In this document: piece after piece, positions 8,870-18,709 of the stretch
Layout: each line of letters opens with the position of its first letter
Position numbering within the stretch: position 1 is the first letter of the stretch
Assembly: GCF_918741275.1 (NCBI RefSeq)
Contig: NZ_CAKKNA010000002.1
Coordinates: 310,001 to 374,000 of the forward strand
Source: Bacillus sp. CECT 9360
Lineage (GTDB): Bacteria > Bacillota > Bacilli > Bacillales > DSM-1321
Length of the DNA: 64,000 bases
Direction: 5' to 3'
Notes under the pieces: model-generated
The model's database searches: none
Told to the model about the DNA's origin: nothing
Seen by the model: the letters and a program-made list of their open reading frames with translations, nothing else
Program-made: the position numbers and the translations under genes

Positions 8870-10066
8870 ATGCTGACTGCAAAAAATAAAAATGGAGCTT
8901 ATGTAACATTGCATAATATTAGAACGAAAGGAAAACTGTTGGAAATGAGAAAGGAGGACACCTTTTACTGTCCTTGCTGCGAGAACGAAGTAATGATAAA
9001 AGCCGGAAAGATAAAAATCCCCCATTTTGCCCATATCCGCAATAACTCCTGCCATGCATCCTCTGAGCCTGAATCTGATTATCATCTTTTAGGAAAAACA
9101 AATCTATACCTTTGGCTGAAATCAAAACAGTATCTGGTTTTCCTCGAAGCATATATTCCCGAAATTCGGCAAAGAGCTGATATCCTCGTCATTGTAAAAT
9201 CACAGAAATATGCCATCGAATTTCAGTGCTCCTCCATTCCTGAAGAGGATTTTATCTCCAGAACAAATTCCTATCGTGCCCAGGGCATCATCCCAATCTG
9301 GATTCTTGCCGACAAAAATATCAAAAAGATCAAACCAAATGAGTTTTCCCTGCGTAATTTTGATTGGCTGTTTCTCACAGACCGACTGGACTCGCCTTCA
9401 ATTGTTACCTACTGTCCGTTTAAAGACCAGATTACTAAGCTTGAGAAAATTCTCCCTTTTTCTCCCCGAACTGTTTTTGCTAATCAATGTCATGAGACAC
9501 TTTCCTCTGCTTCTTTCCAATCGCTTTTTCATGCTTCATCACGGAAACTGCCTTATCTCCGCCAGTGGAGGGAGAAAAGAATATCATGGTCTTTCCAAAG
9601 CTCAAGAACAGCAAGGGTAACTGATTCTTTCTTCCGATTTCTTTATGTAAATCAAATCTCTCCGGTTACACTACCACCCGAAGTGGGGATACCTGTTGCC
9701 GGAATGCAAGTGATTCATACAGCGGCCGTCCAGTGGCAAGCTTATGTTTTTATTGATATGCTCTTTCGAAGAGAAGCAGGCGAGACTCTGTCCATGGATG
9801 AATGTATCCGCTCTTTCGAAAAAAGAATAAGAAACGGGGATATCCGCTTAAGAAAACTGCCGCTGCTTGGTACGAAGGACTACCTGCTTCCAATGATAAG
9901 CTATGTGTCATTTTTCAAAAAAACAGGGTATATAGAAGAGTATAAAACCGGATACTTTAAAGTAATGAAAAAAGTTAGGGTCGCTAAAACATATGACCAA
10001 TGGGTGGAATGGGAGAAAAATTTTTATTACAGACACCAAGAGCTGCTGCAAGCGGACAAAGAATGA
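8870..10066 (+). CDS. coiA: Competence protein CoiA
   Basis: A 398-residue CoiA-family protein, induced in competence and needed for recombination of incoming DNA. The N-terminus has a zinc-ribbon-like pattern (CPCC near residue 26-29, HFAH near 43, a further Cys near 51). The nuclease-like domain follows with RADILVI and AIEFQCS strands, a PD-(D/E)xK-type D...ExQ arrangement. ATG 8870 follows AAAGGGGGTCAGCG and matches the usual MLTAKNKNG start; an upstream in-frame TTG at 8780 would add 30 unusual residues. Synteny with mecA and pepF supports the call. Confidence 0.88.
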   Translation: MLTAKNKNGAYVTLHNIRTKGKLLEMRKEDTFYCPCCENEVMIKAGKIKIPHFAHIRNNSCHASSEPESDYHLLGKTNLYLWLKSKQYLVFLEAYIPEIRQRADILVIVKSQKYAIEFQCSSIPEEDFISRTNSYRAQGIIPIWILADKNIKKIKPNEFSLRNFDWLFLTDRLDSPSIVTYCPFKDQITKLEKILPFSPRTVFANQCHETLSSASFQSLFHASSRKLPYLRQWREKRISWSFQSSRTARVTDSFFRFLYVNQISPVTLPPEVGIPVAGMQVIHTAAVQWQAYVFIDMLFRREAGETLSMDECIRSFEKRIRNGDIRLRKLPLLGTKDYLLPMISYVSFFKKTGYIEEYKTGYFKVMKKVRVAKTYDQWVEWEKNFYYRHQELLQADKE

Positions 10067-10160
10067 TAAATAGCATGTCAAAGTCAGAAAAAACAGCAGG
10101 ATTTTTTACGATGAAACAGAATTAGTATAGATAGAACTTTTTGAAATGGAGGATTCGTTT

Positions 10161-11978
10161 ATGGCACAGGAAACGGAAATAAAAAAGCTTCCAGCTAGAG
10201 ATGAGATAACGGTTGAAGAGACATGGAGACTGGAAGATATTTTTGCTACGGAAGAAGACTGGGAAAGTGAATGGAAAGGGATAAAAGAGGACTTGGCAAA
10301 AGCCGAATCTTTTAAAGGCACGTTAGGTGATAGTGCCGATAAATTGTTTACCGCACTTCAGTTCCAGGATGAAGTTTTTGAAAGGCTTGGCAGAGTTTAT
10401 ACCTATTCGCACATGCGTTATGATCAGGATACGACAAACTCCTTTTATCAAGGCATGGACGACCGTGCCAAAAACCTATATTCCCAAGCCGCAAGCGCAT
10501 TCTCTTATGTGGTTCCAGAACTGCTTGGCATCGATGAAAGCAGGGTCCAGCAGTTCCTGCAGGAGAAAGAGGAACTTAAGCTTTATGAACACTCATTAGA
10601 AGAAATTAACAAACAAAGGCCGCATGTGCTAACGGCTGAGCAGGAAGCATTGCTGGCGCAAGCATCCGAGGTGTTGGGTGCTTCCAGCAATACGTTCGGG
10701 ATGTTGAATAACGCCGACCTTGTATTTCCAACCATAAAGGATGAAGACGGTAATGAAGTGGAGATTACGCATGGCCGTTATATTCGCTTTCTTGAAAGTG
10801 AAGACCGCAGGGTTCGGGAAGAAGCGTTCAAAGGTGTATACGCCACTTACGGGCAGTTTAAAAACACATTTGCGAGCACCCTTTCCGGTGCTGTCAAGAA
10901 CCACAATTTTAACGCGAGCGTGCGTAAATATGAGTCAGCGCGCCATTCGGCATTGAGCAATAATAATATCCCGGAGAGCGTCTATGATAATTTAGTGAAT
11001 ACTGTGAATGAAAACCTCCATTTGCTTCATCGCTATGTTGATTTAAGAAAGAAAGTGCTCGGACTTGAAGAGGTTCACATGTATGACCTTTATACTCCAT
11101 TGGTAAAGGAAGTAAAGATGGAAGTGCCCTATGAAGAGGCGAAAGAGTATCTTTTAAAAGGCTTGGCGCCGCTCGGGGAGGATTATTTGGATGTCTTAAA
11201 AGAAGGCTTCGCAAACCGCTGGGTTGACGTTCAAGAGAATAAAGGAAAACGAAGCGGCGCTTATTCATCCGGTACATACGGAACAAACCCGTATATATTA
11301 ATGAACTGGCAGAGTAACGTCAATAACCTGTTTACGTTGGCGCATGAATTCGGGCACTCTGTCCACAGCTACTATACAAGAAAAACGCAACCTTACCCAT
11401 ACGGCAACTATTCCATTTTTGTTGCGGAGGTTGCTTCCACATGCAACGAAAATCTGCTTAATGATTATTTGCTGAAAACGATCGATGACGAAAAGAAGCG
11501 GATTTATCTGTTGAACCATTACTTAGAGGGATTCAGGGGAACTCTATTCCGCCAGACGATGTTTGCGGAATTTGAGCATCTCATCCATGAGAAATCGCAA
11601 AAAGGTGAAGCATTAACCGCTGATATGCTCACAAAAGAGTATTATGAGTTAAATAAGAAGTATTTTGGAAGCGATATTGTCATCGATGAGGAAATTGGTC
11701 TGGAATGGTCTAGAATTCCGCATTTCTACTACAATTATTATGTATATCAATACGCAACCGGAATCTCTGCGGCTACGGCATTAAGCAAACAGATTCTCGA
11801 AGAAGGGCAACCGGCAGTGGATCGCTATATTGAGTTCTTGAAGTCGGGAAGCTCCGATTATCCGATTGAAGTATTGAAAAAAGCCGGAGTGGACATGACA
11901 GAAGCGGATCCGATTAGGGAAGCGCTTAAAGTATTTGATGAAAAGCTAACAGAATTGGAAACATTATTACAGCAGTAA
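10161..11978 (+). CDS. pepF: Oligoendopeptidase F (M3 metallopeptidase)
   Basis: A 605-residue cytosolic zinc peptidase that cleaves short peptides, including those brought in by Opp-type importers. The zinc site HEFGH is at residues 395-399, and the third ligand Glu falls in the following helix (SIFVAEVASTCNE region). The start ATG 10161 has GGAGG seven bases upstream; the in-frame ATG at 10146 lies in front of that ribosome site. Downstream inverted repeats end the unit. Confidence 0.95.
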   Translation: MAQETEIKKLPARDEITVEETWRLEDIFATEEDWESEWKGIKEDLAKAESFKGTLGDSADKLFTALQFQDEVFERLGRVYTYSHMRYDQDTTNSFYQGMDDRAKNLYSQAASAFSYVVPELLGIDESRVQQFLQEKEELKLYEHSLEEINKQRPHVLTAEQEALLAQASEVLGASSNTFGMLNNADLVFPTIKDEDGNEVEITHGRYIRFLESEDRRVREEAFKGVYATYGQFKNTFASTLSGAVKNHNFNASVRKYESARHSALSNNNIPESVYDNLVNTVNENLHLLHRYVDLRKKVLGLEEVHMYDLYTPLVKEVKMEVPYEEAKEYLLKGLAPLGEDYLDVLKEGFANRWVDVQENKGKRSGAYSSGTYGTNPYILMNWQSNVNNLFTLAHEFGHSVHSYYTRKTQPYPYGNYSIFVAEVASTCNENLLNDYLLKTIDDEKKRIYLLNHYLEGFRGTLFRQTMFAEFEHLIHEKSQKGEALTADMLTKEYYELNKKYFGSDIVIDEEIGLEWSRIPHFYYNYYVYQYATGISAATALSKQILEEGQPAVDRYIEFLKSGSSDYPIEVLKKAGVDMTEADPIREALKVFDEKLTELETLLQQ

Positions 11979-11987
11979 TTGAAAAAA

Positions 11988-12034
11988 GTTGCGGAACCTT
12001 TTATCGGTTAAAAACCTTTAAAACGGTTCCGCTG
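11988..12034. terminator. Inverted repeat between pepF and the yizD-like gene
   Basis: TGCGGAACC at 11989 pairs with GGTTCCGC ending at 12032 across an AT-rich loop. It lies between convergent genes and partly inside the 3' end of the minus-strand gene, so it may act in both directions. The T-tract is poor on the plus side. Confidence 0.5.
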
Positions 12035-12178
12035 ATTAAAAATATAAAAAAAATAGAATAATGTAAAAAACAGAAGCGGCGAGCTAATATAGATAGGGAT
12101 GATTTTCATTAATCCAAGCAGTTGGAGAAATAGCATCCCAGCTAAAAATAACAAAGAAAAGACAAACTTCGCTATCAT
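12008..12178 (-). CDS. yizD: Small two-helix membrane protein, YizD-like
   Basis: A 56-residue protein starting MIAKFVFSLLFLAG from ATG 12178 behind GGAGGGAATGACGAA. Two hydrophobic segments (about 4-24 and 29-46) are followed by a basic tail NQRNRFKGF. A small gene named yizD occupies this place between pepF and yjbH in B. subtilis; the assignment rests on position, size and hydropathy. Function unknown. Confidence 0.65.
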   Translation of the reverse strand: MIAKFVFSLLFLAGMLFLQLLGLMKIIPIYISSPLLFFTLFYFFYIFNQRNRFKGF

Positions 12179-12390
12179 TTCGTCATTCCCTCCTGTATAG
12201 GTCTTTATTCTATATATATGGGTAAAGACAAACCTTATTCGGAAAATTTGACAATATTGTGAAGAAAAGCACAACCCCCTTGAAAGAAGGAGCGGATGTT
12301 TGATATATTACAAGTGAAGTTGTTCACATATAAACATATACCCCCTTTGTTTAACGTGAAAAATTTCCCCATCCCCTTTGTTCGTAAGAA

Positions 12391-12430
12391 TGAAAAAGCC
12401 TTGCAATTAGTTAATTTGCAAGGCTTTTTC
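12391..12430 (-). terminator. Terminator of the yjbI-spxH operon
   Basis: AAAAAGCCTTGCAA and TTGCAAGGCTTTTT form a near-perfect hairpin immediately past the spxH stop. T-tracts on both strands make it bidirectional. Confidence 0.88.
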
Positions 12431-13335
12431 TATTTCTGGATATCATCGCTAATTCCGGTGTACTTCCAAAATGTACCGTGCTTTGCAGGAATCATTTCGA
12501 CTATTTGCTTTAATAAGAGTTTTTTCATTTCACGTTCGACTTCATTTTTAGACATATTATAAACGACTTCGATTTCTCTCGTAGCGATAACTTTGAAGGA
12601 TTGGACAAAAGATTCAAGAGATGGAGGGCTCTTTGGTTCGGGAAGACCTTTTAACATATCATCAAGGATATTTACATATACGTCATAAGGGTAAAAACCA
12701 GAAATTTTGATTCCTTCTTCCTCGATATTCTGATTAAAAAAGACCAGGGTCGGAATCTCACTTACCTCCATTTCGGAGGTGATTTTCAAATCGCATTGAA
12801 AGCCTTTAGCAGCACTTTCGGATGTAATATCATTTATAAATTCATCAACATCGAGACCAACATCACGAGCGCATTCCATCAGGATACCCATGCTCGTAAT
12901 GTCTTGCTTTTCCAGAAATAATAACTCCTGAAGTTTTCTTAGAAAAAGAATCGCAAGCCTGCGTCCCTGCAGTTCCGCTGCCTTTATCGCTATAGAGGCG
13001 CTATACGGGGAAGCGATCGGAGTTTCCATCCACAAGCTTCCGTCACAGGACATTCCTGATCTGGAGGCTGTCCTTTCCCACGCTTGAGCAATATTTTCGA
13101 AATTCTTGTTTTTTCCTCTATTAAGAGAGGCCAGTTTTCCGCTTAACACATGCTTTAAACTGAACAATTGACCATATTCGATTTGTAATTTTTTTATAAT
13201 AGGTTCTAAAGCCCAGCATTCGGGACATAAAGGATCGATAAATACATAAATTTCAATGGGCTTTTTACAAGCGCCATGGAGGGATTGAGATTTTATCCAA
13301 TCTGTAACGTTGAAAACCGGTTTTTGAGAACTCAC
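12430..13335 (-). CDS. spxH: ClpXP adaptor SpxH (YjbH)
   Basis: A 301-residue DsbA/FrnE-like adaptor that binds the C-terminus of Spx and speeds its degradation by ClpXP. The thioredoxin-fold motif is [12 protein letters not shown] with Cys37 and Cys40. The start is GTG 13335 with AGGAG upstream; the GTGA overlaps the stop of the globin gene by four bases, so the two are coupled. The pairing of a globin with SpxH is conserved in Bacilli and links haem or NO sensing to Spx only by association. Confidence 0.93.
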   Translation of the reverse strand: MSSQKPVFNVTDWIKSQSLHGACKKPIEIYVFIDPLCPECWALEPIIKKLQIEYGQLFSLKHVLSGKLASLNRGKNKNFENIAQAWERTASRSGMSCDGSLWMETPIASPYSASIAIKAAELQGRRLAILFLRKLQELLFLEKQDITSMGILMECARDVGLDVDEFINDITSESAAKGFQCDLKITSEMEVSEIPTLVFFNQNIEEEGIKISGFYPYDVYVNILDDMLKGLPEPKSPPSLESFVQSFKVIATREIEVVYNMSKNEVEREMKKLLLKQIVEMIPAKHGTFWKYTGISDDIQK

Positions 13336-13736
13336 AAGCCTTCTCCTTTCCAGTCTTTTTCAGGTGTGTTGATCATATGTTGCGCGGTCAGGTAAAGACG
13401 GTGATAGAAAAACTCCCTAATTTCTCCTTCCAGGCCGACTTCGTCCATTGCTTCTCTCATGCACGATAGCCATGCTTCAGCCCGGCTGGGTGTAACTTCA
13501 AAGGGGTTATGGCGTGCTCTTAACATCGGGTGACCGTGTTCATTCGTATATAATTGAGGACCGCCAAGATATTGGGTCATAAATTGTTTTTGCTTTCTGG
13601 CGGTTTCTGTTAAATCATCCGGAAAAATCGGAATCAGCTCCGGGTGTTTGCTTACATTGGAGTAAAAGACATCGATTAGCTCATGCAGGCGCCCTTCTCC
13701 TATTGCGTCATATGGCGTAGGGTTTCCATCTTTCAT
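13332..13736 (-). CDS. yjbI: Truncated (group II) haemoglobin YjbI
   Basis: A 134-residue trHbO-type globin. The proximal histidine lies in RARHNPFEV (about residue 82), and group II hallmarks include the G8-region Trp in AEAWLSCM (about 94) and Phe/Tyr at the start of the E helix (PQLYTNEHG). It would bind O2 or NO and perhaps act in peroxide chemistry. First gene of a two-gene operon with spxH. Confidence 0.92.
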   Translation of the reverse strand: MKDGNPTPYDAIGEGRLHELIDVFYSNVSKHPELIPIFPDDLTETARKQKQFMTQYLGGPQLYTNEHGHPMLRARHNPFEVTPSRAEAWLSCMREAMDEVGLEGEIREFFYHRLYLTAQHMINTPEKDWKGEGL

Positions 13737-13885
13737 GCTGATTACTCCTTTAGATAGATTATGCTTATTTTATCAATCACCTTCGGATTTCTCAAATCAA
13801 ACGCTTGTTAACAATAAGAATGAAGGAGCAGAAGCTTATAACTAAAGGTTTTAACTATATGTAAGCGATTTCAATTTCTTTTTTA

Positions 13886-13982
13886 AAAAAGGCTGGCTCA
13901 TTTTAAAGAACCTACCTACCGGATTGCATGGTAGGTTGACTCCTGAGAAAGAAAACCTTCCTAGCTTGAGACAGCCATTTTA
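13886..13982 (-). terminator. Palindromic terminator-like element after yjbJ
   Basis: Outer arms GGCTGGCTCA (13892) and TGAGACAGCC (ending 13977) and an inner arm pair AACCTACC/GGTAGGTT fold into a long hairpin. On the minus strand it is followed by CCTTTTTTAAAA, fitting a terminator for yjbJ. The outer arms also resemble a small mobile palindrome. Confidence 0.6.
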
Positions 13983-13984
13983 TA

Positions 13985-14671
13985 TTAACTAAAATACGTA
14001 TCCGTAACTTTTCTTACATAATTTTGGGTTTCTTTAAACGGTGGTATTCCTCCGTGTTTATCCACATTGCCCGGACCGGCATTATAAGCGGCAAGTGCAA
14101 GGTTTATGTTCCCATCATAGCGGTCAAGCATCTGTCGGAGATATTTGCTTCCACCCATGACATTTTCAAACGGATCCAGTATATTCTTTACGCCCAGGCC
14201 TCTCGCGGTTGAAGGCATTAATTGCATTAATCCCGTAGCGCCAGCGTGGCTCTTTGCATCAGGATTAAAGTTGGATTCCTGCTTAATCACTGATTTAATG
14301 AGTTTCTCAGGCAAATTATACAGTTCAGCCGCCTTTTTAATGATATCTTCAAAACCTGCTGAAGAAGAATGATTACCTGCAGATAAGGTTGCGGGCGCCT
14401 GAGCAGGAGTAAAGCTTAAGGGAAATGGGACATCGGTCATGCTTTTAATCGGCATGCTATCAAACAGATTGTCTAGAGTATTTTTATTGGTGAGAATATC
14501 GACAAGTCCCCCGAGAGTTTGGGAAATGGAATGATCCCCGTCCTGGCCGATAGCGGCAACCAGCATTTCCTGAAAAAGGTTTTCGGGCTGCTGCTCGGTC
14601 GTGTTTTGTGAACCGGTTAATCCTTGTAAAGCCTGGAGATCCATCAGCATGTTAACATCCTGTAATTTCAA
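13985..14671 (-). CDS. yjbJ: Lytic transglycosylase YjbJ (SLT domain)
   Basis: About 228 residues. The C-terminal SLT domain has the catalytic Glu in KQESNFNPDA, then GATGLMQLMPSTARGLG and NLALAAYNAGPGNV, the lysozyme-like goose-type fold. It cuts peptidoglycan between MurNAc and GlcNAc. No signal peptide is visible in the 100-residue N-terminal region. The start is most likely TTG 14671, with GAGGTG nine bases upstream; the in-frame GTG at 14683 is itself part of that ribosome site. Confidence 0.87.
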   Translation of the reverse strand: MKLQDVNMLMDLQALQGLTGSQNTTEQQPENLFQEMLVAAIGQDGDHSISQTLGGLVDILTNKNTLDNLFDSMPIKSMTDVPFPLSFTPAQAPATLSAGNHSSSAGFEDIIKKAAELYNLPEKLIKSVIKQESNFNPDAKSHAGATGLMQLMPSTARGLGVKNILDPFENVMGGSKYLRQMLDRYDGNINLALAAYNAGPGNVDKHGGIPPFKETQNYVRKVTDTYFS

Positions 14672-14713
14672 TTTATTATTCACCTCAAGAGTTAGTTTGA
14701 ATGTTTATCTAAT

Positions 14714-15301
14714 TCACTTGTTTACCATCGCATTATACAGTCTTCTAATTTTATTTTCGGTTGTTCTGGCGGGAATGTTAAGGTTTTTTAGCAAATTTTT
14801 AAAAATTTCCTGGCCTTCCCTCTTGTTGCTTACTTCATATTCTACCTCATAATCCTCTTTATTTAAGTAAGTGCTGTGGTCAAGTACAAGCAATCCTTCT
14901 TTATATGGAAGCTCTGCCCGGCTTGTTTGAAGCGTGCCAAAATATTGAATGCTTTTCGGGGATATATCCATCGTTTCTATCAGTCTGACAATTCCGCTTT
15001 CCGACAACGAAGTTCCTTTTAACATGCTATCTGCCTGTTTCTTTGTCAGCTCTAGATTCGTCTCGAGTAATCCGTCTTTTGCCGGCTGCTTAAGCGTTAA
15101 CTCATATCTCTCATTTTTTTCGCGAATTCTTAAAGCTGACTTTTGATCCTTTAGTTCAAAAAGCGGTGTATCAAAATAGTGATTAAGCTGGGTTGTAAAA
15201 TCTGTCTCGGAAACATTGAAATGTTCCATCAGCTTGTCAAATTCATCCCTATATAATAAATTTTTGAATTCAATCTCGATGTGCTGATCCACAGAAATCA
15301 T
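14714..15301 (-). CDS. yjbK: CYTH-domain protein YjbK
   Basis: A 195-residue CYTH (CyaB/thiamine-triphosphatase-like) protein. The defining ExExK motif appears as EIEFK at residues 9-13, followed by the strand residues ALRIREKNERYELTLKQP. These enzymes hydrolyse triphosphate or polyphosphate substrates in a beta tunnel; the real substrate of YjbK is unknown to me. ATG 15301 has AAGGA close by, while GTG 15292 has slightly better spacing, so the first three residues are uncertain. Confidence 0.88.
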   Translation of the reverse strand: MISVDQHIEIEFKNLLYRDEFDKLMEHFNVSETDFTTQLNHYFDTPLFELKDQKSALRIREKNERYELTLKQPAKDGLLETNLELTKKQADSMLKGTSLSESGIVRLIETMDISPKSIQYFGTLQTSRAELPYKEGLLVLDHSTYLNKEDYEVEYEVSNKREGQEIFKNLLKNLNIPARTTENKIRRLYNAMVNK

Positions 15302-15432
15302 CCTTTCCTTAAATCTTCGATTCGTCCATATTATTTATTATGTCCTGAACGTATCTCAACAGCAAACTTGAATTTTTAGGAATCACACCCGGAATGTGAT
15401 AAAATAAAGTCGTGAAATTGGGAGGTTGAATT

Positions 15433-15801
15433 ATGAAAGAGAGAATTACAATCAATGAAGCTGACATCATCAATAACGAACTGGTGCTAAAAACGGGTGA
15501 GTTCGTTGATTTATCCAAACTGACACCAAAAGAGCAGTTGTTGGTTGATTCTGATGGTATTGCTTTTATATACATCACAGAAAATCATGAGGATTATACA
15601 TATATTTCATTGCCGGAAATCATCTGGCCAGCATTAAAGGAAGCCTGGTCAAGGAAATTACCGGCCATATTTACCTCGGATAATAAAAAGCTTGAATTGA
15701 CAGGGATATTTGAAGAACTTGCTTATTTAATCGACAATATCCAGGGGAACGGAAATTATGGGGAAGAATTTGTTTCGAAAGTAGAAGAGACTTTTCTTTA
15801 A
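15433..15801 (+). CDS. yjbL: UPF0738 protein YjbL
   Basis: A 122-residue soluble acidic protein, divergent from yjbK. ATG 15433 follows GGGAGGTTGAATT. The sequence (IYITENHEDYTYISLP, then a C-terminal helix GNYGEEFVSKVEETF) matches what I recall of UPF0738/YjbL, conserved only in Bacillaceae. No catalytic motif is seen. It precedes relQ as in B. subtilis. Confidence 0.78.
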   Translation: MKERITINEADIINNELVLKTGEFVDLSKLTPKEQLLVDSDGIAFIYITENHEDYTYISLPEIIWPALKEAWSRKLPAIFTSDNKKLELTGIFEELAYLIDNIQGNGNYGEEFVSKVEETFL

Positions 15802-15859
15802 AATGAAAGTATAACTTTTCAACTTTGAAAGATGGCTAGCTACGACGTATTGGCCGTGA

Positions 15860-15920
15860 TTTTTGCGCTGACGTCGTCACATGTAGTGGCGGACTTAGTC
15901 GTTCTGCTTGCGTTTTTTTA
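15860..15920. repeat. Degenerate copy of a dispersed GC-rich repeat
   Basis: GCTGACGTCGTCACATGTAG and the following TGGCGGACTTAGTCG (15867-15901) match GCCGACGTCGCC...GTGGCGGTCTTAGTCGG at 48347-48382. It sits between yjbL and relQ, and GCGTTTTTTTAG behind it could end yjbL transcripts. Confidence 0.65.
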
Positions 15921-15958
15921 GTTGAAAACTGAAAAGCTTTGGGGACAGGGGTGCAGCC

Positions 15959-16600
15959 ATGGAACATTGGAATGATTTTTTGGCTCCTTATATACAGGCT
16001 ATTGAGGAGTTGAAGCTGAAATTAAAAGGGATGAGAACTCAATTCGAGCGTGAGCAAATACATTCGCCGATTGAGTTTGTCACTGGAAGAGTAAAGCCGA
16101 TTGTCAGCATTCTGGATAAAGCCGTTCAAAAGAATATCCCATTGGATAGCTTAGGTGCGGAGATGCAAGATATTGCCGGAATTCGGATGATGTGCCAGTT
16201 TGTTGATGATATCAAGAGAGTAGTAGAGCTGTTGCGTGTAAGAAATGATTTTGAAATAGTCGAGGAAAGAGATTATATTTCCCACAATAAAGCAAGTGGT
16301 TATCGATCCTACCATATGGTGATCCGCTATCCAGTACAGACCATCCATGGTGAAAAGAAAATTCTTGTAGAAATACAGATTCGAACACTGGCGATGAATT
16401 TCTGGGCAACCATTGAGCATTCTTTAAACTATAAATACAAAGGGGACTTTCCTGAGGACATTCGAATTCGCCTCAAAAGGGCAGCAGAAGCAGCCTCATT
16501 ACTTGATGAAGAAATGTCACAAATCCGATTGGAAATTCAGGAAGCGCAGCGGATTTTTTCAAGAAAGAAAGAAACTTACGGGGAATCTAAACGGAATTAG
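15959..16600 (+). CDS. relQ: Small alarmone synthetase RelQ (YjbM)
   Basis: A 213-residue synthetase-only (p)ppGpp enzyme, using ATP and GDP or GTP. Motifs seen are DIAGIRMMCQF, the GYRSYH substrate loop near residue 119, and the EIQIRTLAMNFWATIEH block at about 139-155. Length and lack of HD hydrolase, TGS and ACT domains fit RelQ. The ATG has GGGGTGCAGCC upstream. relQ, nadF and yjbO keep the B. subtilis order, but a repeat array separates relQ from nadF. Confidence 0.94.
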   Translation: MEHWNDFLAPYIQAIEELKLKLKGMRTQFEREQIHSPIEFVTGRVKPIVSILDKAVQKNIPLDSLGAEMQDIAGIRMMCQFVDDIKRVVELLRVRNDFEIVEERDYISHNKASGYRSYHMVIRYPVQTIHGEKKILVEIQIRTLAMNFWATIEHSLNYKYKGDFPEDIRIRLKRAAEAASLLDEEMSQIRLEIQEAQRIFSRKKETYGESKRN

Positions 16601-16602
16601 GC

Positions 16603-16690
16603 ATCCGAAACCAGGGATTTATGATCCAAACTCAGATTTTATTATCCAAGTTGAGGATTTATTATCCAAACTCAGGTTACATGATCAGCC
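16603..16690 (+). repeat. Degenerate 20-bp tandem repeat array C
   Basis: Four units like GATTTATTATCCAAACTCAG, with the ATCC core at 16603, 16624, 16644 and 16664, plus a fading fifth copy near 16683. The array begins right at the relQ stop. The remaining bases to 16915 show no gene or clear signal apart from the nadF ribosome site. Confidence 0.75.
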
Positions 16691-16915
16691 CTTTCAAAAA
16701 ATCATGGTAATGAAGCCAATTAGGCGGCCGGGGCAAAGCAGACTATTAATTTATTAGCCATCATAGCATTTTCTTATTTTATTTAACCCGTCTCCTTTCC
16801 GATTGACTATGTATTCATCGCTGAGATTCCCATCGAACCACGATTCGAACTAATGACCAATAATGCTTTTTAATATAGTATCCGCTATAAAAATCTAGTG
16901 AACAGGGTGAGAACA

Positions 16916-17710
16916 ATGAAATTTGCGATAACCTCAAAGGGAGATGCCAAATCGAATACGCTTATGCACAAAATGCGCACATCTCTTCAGGATTTTAAAC
17001 TGGAGTATGATGAAAACCAGCCGGACATCGTTGTTTCAATAGGTGGAGACGGGACTTTGCTATACGCGTTCCACCGTTATAAAAACCGTCTGGATAAAAC
17101 GGCTTTTGTCGGTGTTCATACGGGTCACCTTGGTTTTTACGCAGATTGGACACCGGACGAAATAGAAAAGCTTGTTCTCGCATTGGCTAAAACGCCGTTT
17201 CAGGTCGTGGAATATCCACTTTTGGAAGTGATTGTCCGCTATCAACACGGAGGAAGAGAGTCCAGATTCCTTGCCTTAAATGAATCGACCGTAAAAAGTG
17301 TGGATAGTACCCTTGTCATGGACGTTGAGATACGCGGTCAGCATTTCGAAACCTTCCGTGGAGACGGCCTTTGTGTTTCAACTCCTTCCGGAAGTACGGC
17401 ATACAATAAAGCATTGGGTGGTGCTATTATCCATCCGTCCTTTGATGCGATCCAGCTTGCCGAAATGGCTTCAATCAATAACCGGGTTTTCCGTACGGTA
17501 GGCTCGCCATTATTACTGCCGGGACACCATACGTGCATGCTGAGACCCGTCAACAACGTAAACTTTCAAATAACGATAGATCATTTGTCCCTGCTTCATG
17601 AAGATGTTAAGTCGATGCAGTTTCGGGTAGCGGATGAAAAAATCCGTTTTGCCAGATTCCGGCCGTTTCCTTTTTGGAAAAGAGTCCATGATTCTTTCAT
17701 ATCAGATTAA
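16916..17710 (+). CDS. nadF: NAD kinase
   Basis: A 264-residue ATP-NAD kinase making NADP. The GGDGT motif is at about residues 42-46 ([12 protein letters not shown]), with the catalytic Asp inside it; NES and [14 protein letters not shown] are the NAD and phosphate-binding segments. Start ATG 16916 follows CAGGGTGAGAACA; an in-frame ATG at 16898 has no ribosome site. yjbO follows after 18 bases, giving a two-gene unit. Confidence 0.95.
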   Translation: MKFAITSKGDAKSNTLMHKMRTSLQDFKLEYDENQPDIVVSIGGDGTLLYAFHRYKNRLDKTAFVGVHTGHLGFYADWTPDEIEKLVLALAKTPFQVVEYPLLEVIVRYQHGGRESRFLALNESTVKSVDSTLVMDVEIRGQHFETFRGDGLCVSTPSGSTAYNKALGGAIIHPSFDAIQLAEMASINNRVFRTVGSPLLLPGHHTCMLRPVNNVNFQITIDHLSLLHEDVKSMQFRVADEKIRFARFRPFPFWKRVHDSFISD

Positions 17711-17728
17711 GGAGTTACTGATGCCCAC

Positions 17729-18643
17729 ATGTCAAACAGGAACCTGCAAAAACCTTTTCGGCTCGAATGGATGACCGAAAATAACGATGACGGTAAGCTT
17801 CTGAGAACTTTCCTTGCGGAACAACATATTTCGAAACGGACATTGAAAGCGATCAAATTCGACGGTGGAAAAATAAAAGTGAACGAAAAAGAGGTAACCG
17901 TACGGCATCTTCTTAATGCCGGAGACAAAATAGAGGTGATCTTCCCACCGGAAGAAGCAAACAGTCGTCTTACTGCTGAAAATATCCCCCTCCAGATTAA
18001 ATATGAAGATGACTATGTTCTTGTAGCGGTCAAACCGGCTCACATGAATACAATCCCTTCCAGAGAACACCCGGTAGGGAGCCTTGCCAACGCTTTGGCC
18101 GGCTATTATAAGAAAAAAGAATTACTATCTACCATCCATATTGTAACAAGGCTTGACCGTGACACTTCAGGCCTTGTTTTAATTGCCAAGCATCGACATG
18201 TGCACCACCTGTTAAGTGAACAACAGAAGCAGGGCCTGGTGAAGCGACGATATACAGCAGTTGTGGAAGGCATTATTCAAGAAGAGAATGGGAAAATAGA
18301 GGAGCCGATTGGCCGAAGATCAACGAGCATTATTGAACGGGAAGTTAGGATTGACGGGCAATATGCTTGTACGCTTTTTGAGGTGGTCGCCAGATTAAAA
18401 GGATATACCCATATTGAGCTTCAGCTGTTGACCGGACGTACGCATCAAATCCGGGTCCATTTATCACATTATGGTTTCCCGCTTGCGGGCGATGATTTAT
18501 ATGAAGGGGGCAGGAAAGATATTTCCAGACAGGCCTTGCATTGCAGCAGTGTAACGTTCTTTCATCCTTTTTTAAACAGGAGCCTTACATTTGAAGAACA
18601 ACTCCCGGCTGATATGCTTAAGCTCATTAATCAATCGCAGTAG
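17729..18643 (+). CDS. yjbO: RluD-family pseudouridine synthase YjbO
   Basis: A 304-residue RNA pseudouridine synthase. An S4-like RNA-binding N-terminus (about 25-75) is followed by the catalytic domain with RLDRDTSGLVLIAKH, where the Asp after RL is the nucleophile (near residue 140), and LLTGRTHQIRVHLSHYG. The GGAG in front is 14 bases from ATG 17729, a loose spacing. The family modifies rRNA; the position modified by this paralog is not known. Confidence 0.9.
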   Translation: MSNRNLQKPFRLEWMTENNDDGKLLRTFLAEQHISKRTLKAIKFDGGKIKVNEKEVTVRHLLNAGDKIEVIFPPEEANSRLTAENIPLQIKYEDDYVLVAVKPAHMNTIPSREHPVGSLANALAGYYKKKELLSTIHIVTRLDRDTSGLVLIAKHRHVHHLLSEQQKQGLVKRRYTAVVEGIIQEENGKIEEPIGRRSTSIIEREVRIDGQYACTLFEVVARLKGYTHIELQLLTGRTHQIRVHLSHYGFPLAGDDLYEGGRKDISRQALHCSSVTFFHPFLNRSLTFEEQLPADMLKLINQSQ

Positions 18644-18709
18644 CCCGGTTTGCTGCATACAATTAAGTATAGAAAATATCTTTTTTTTAAGTATAGGACA
18701 CTCAAAGTT

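Noticed and set aside
12296-12562. Plus-strand open frame over the end of spxH
   Set aside because: It overlaps the spxH gene and its terminator, and lacks a ribosome site and protein-like composition.
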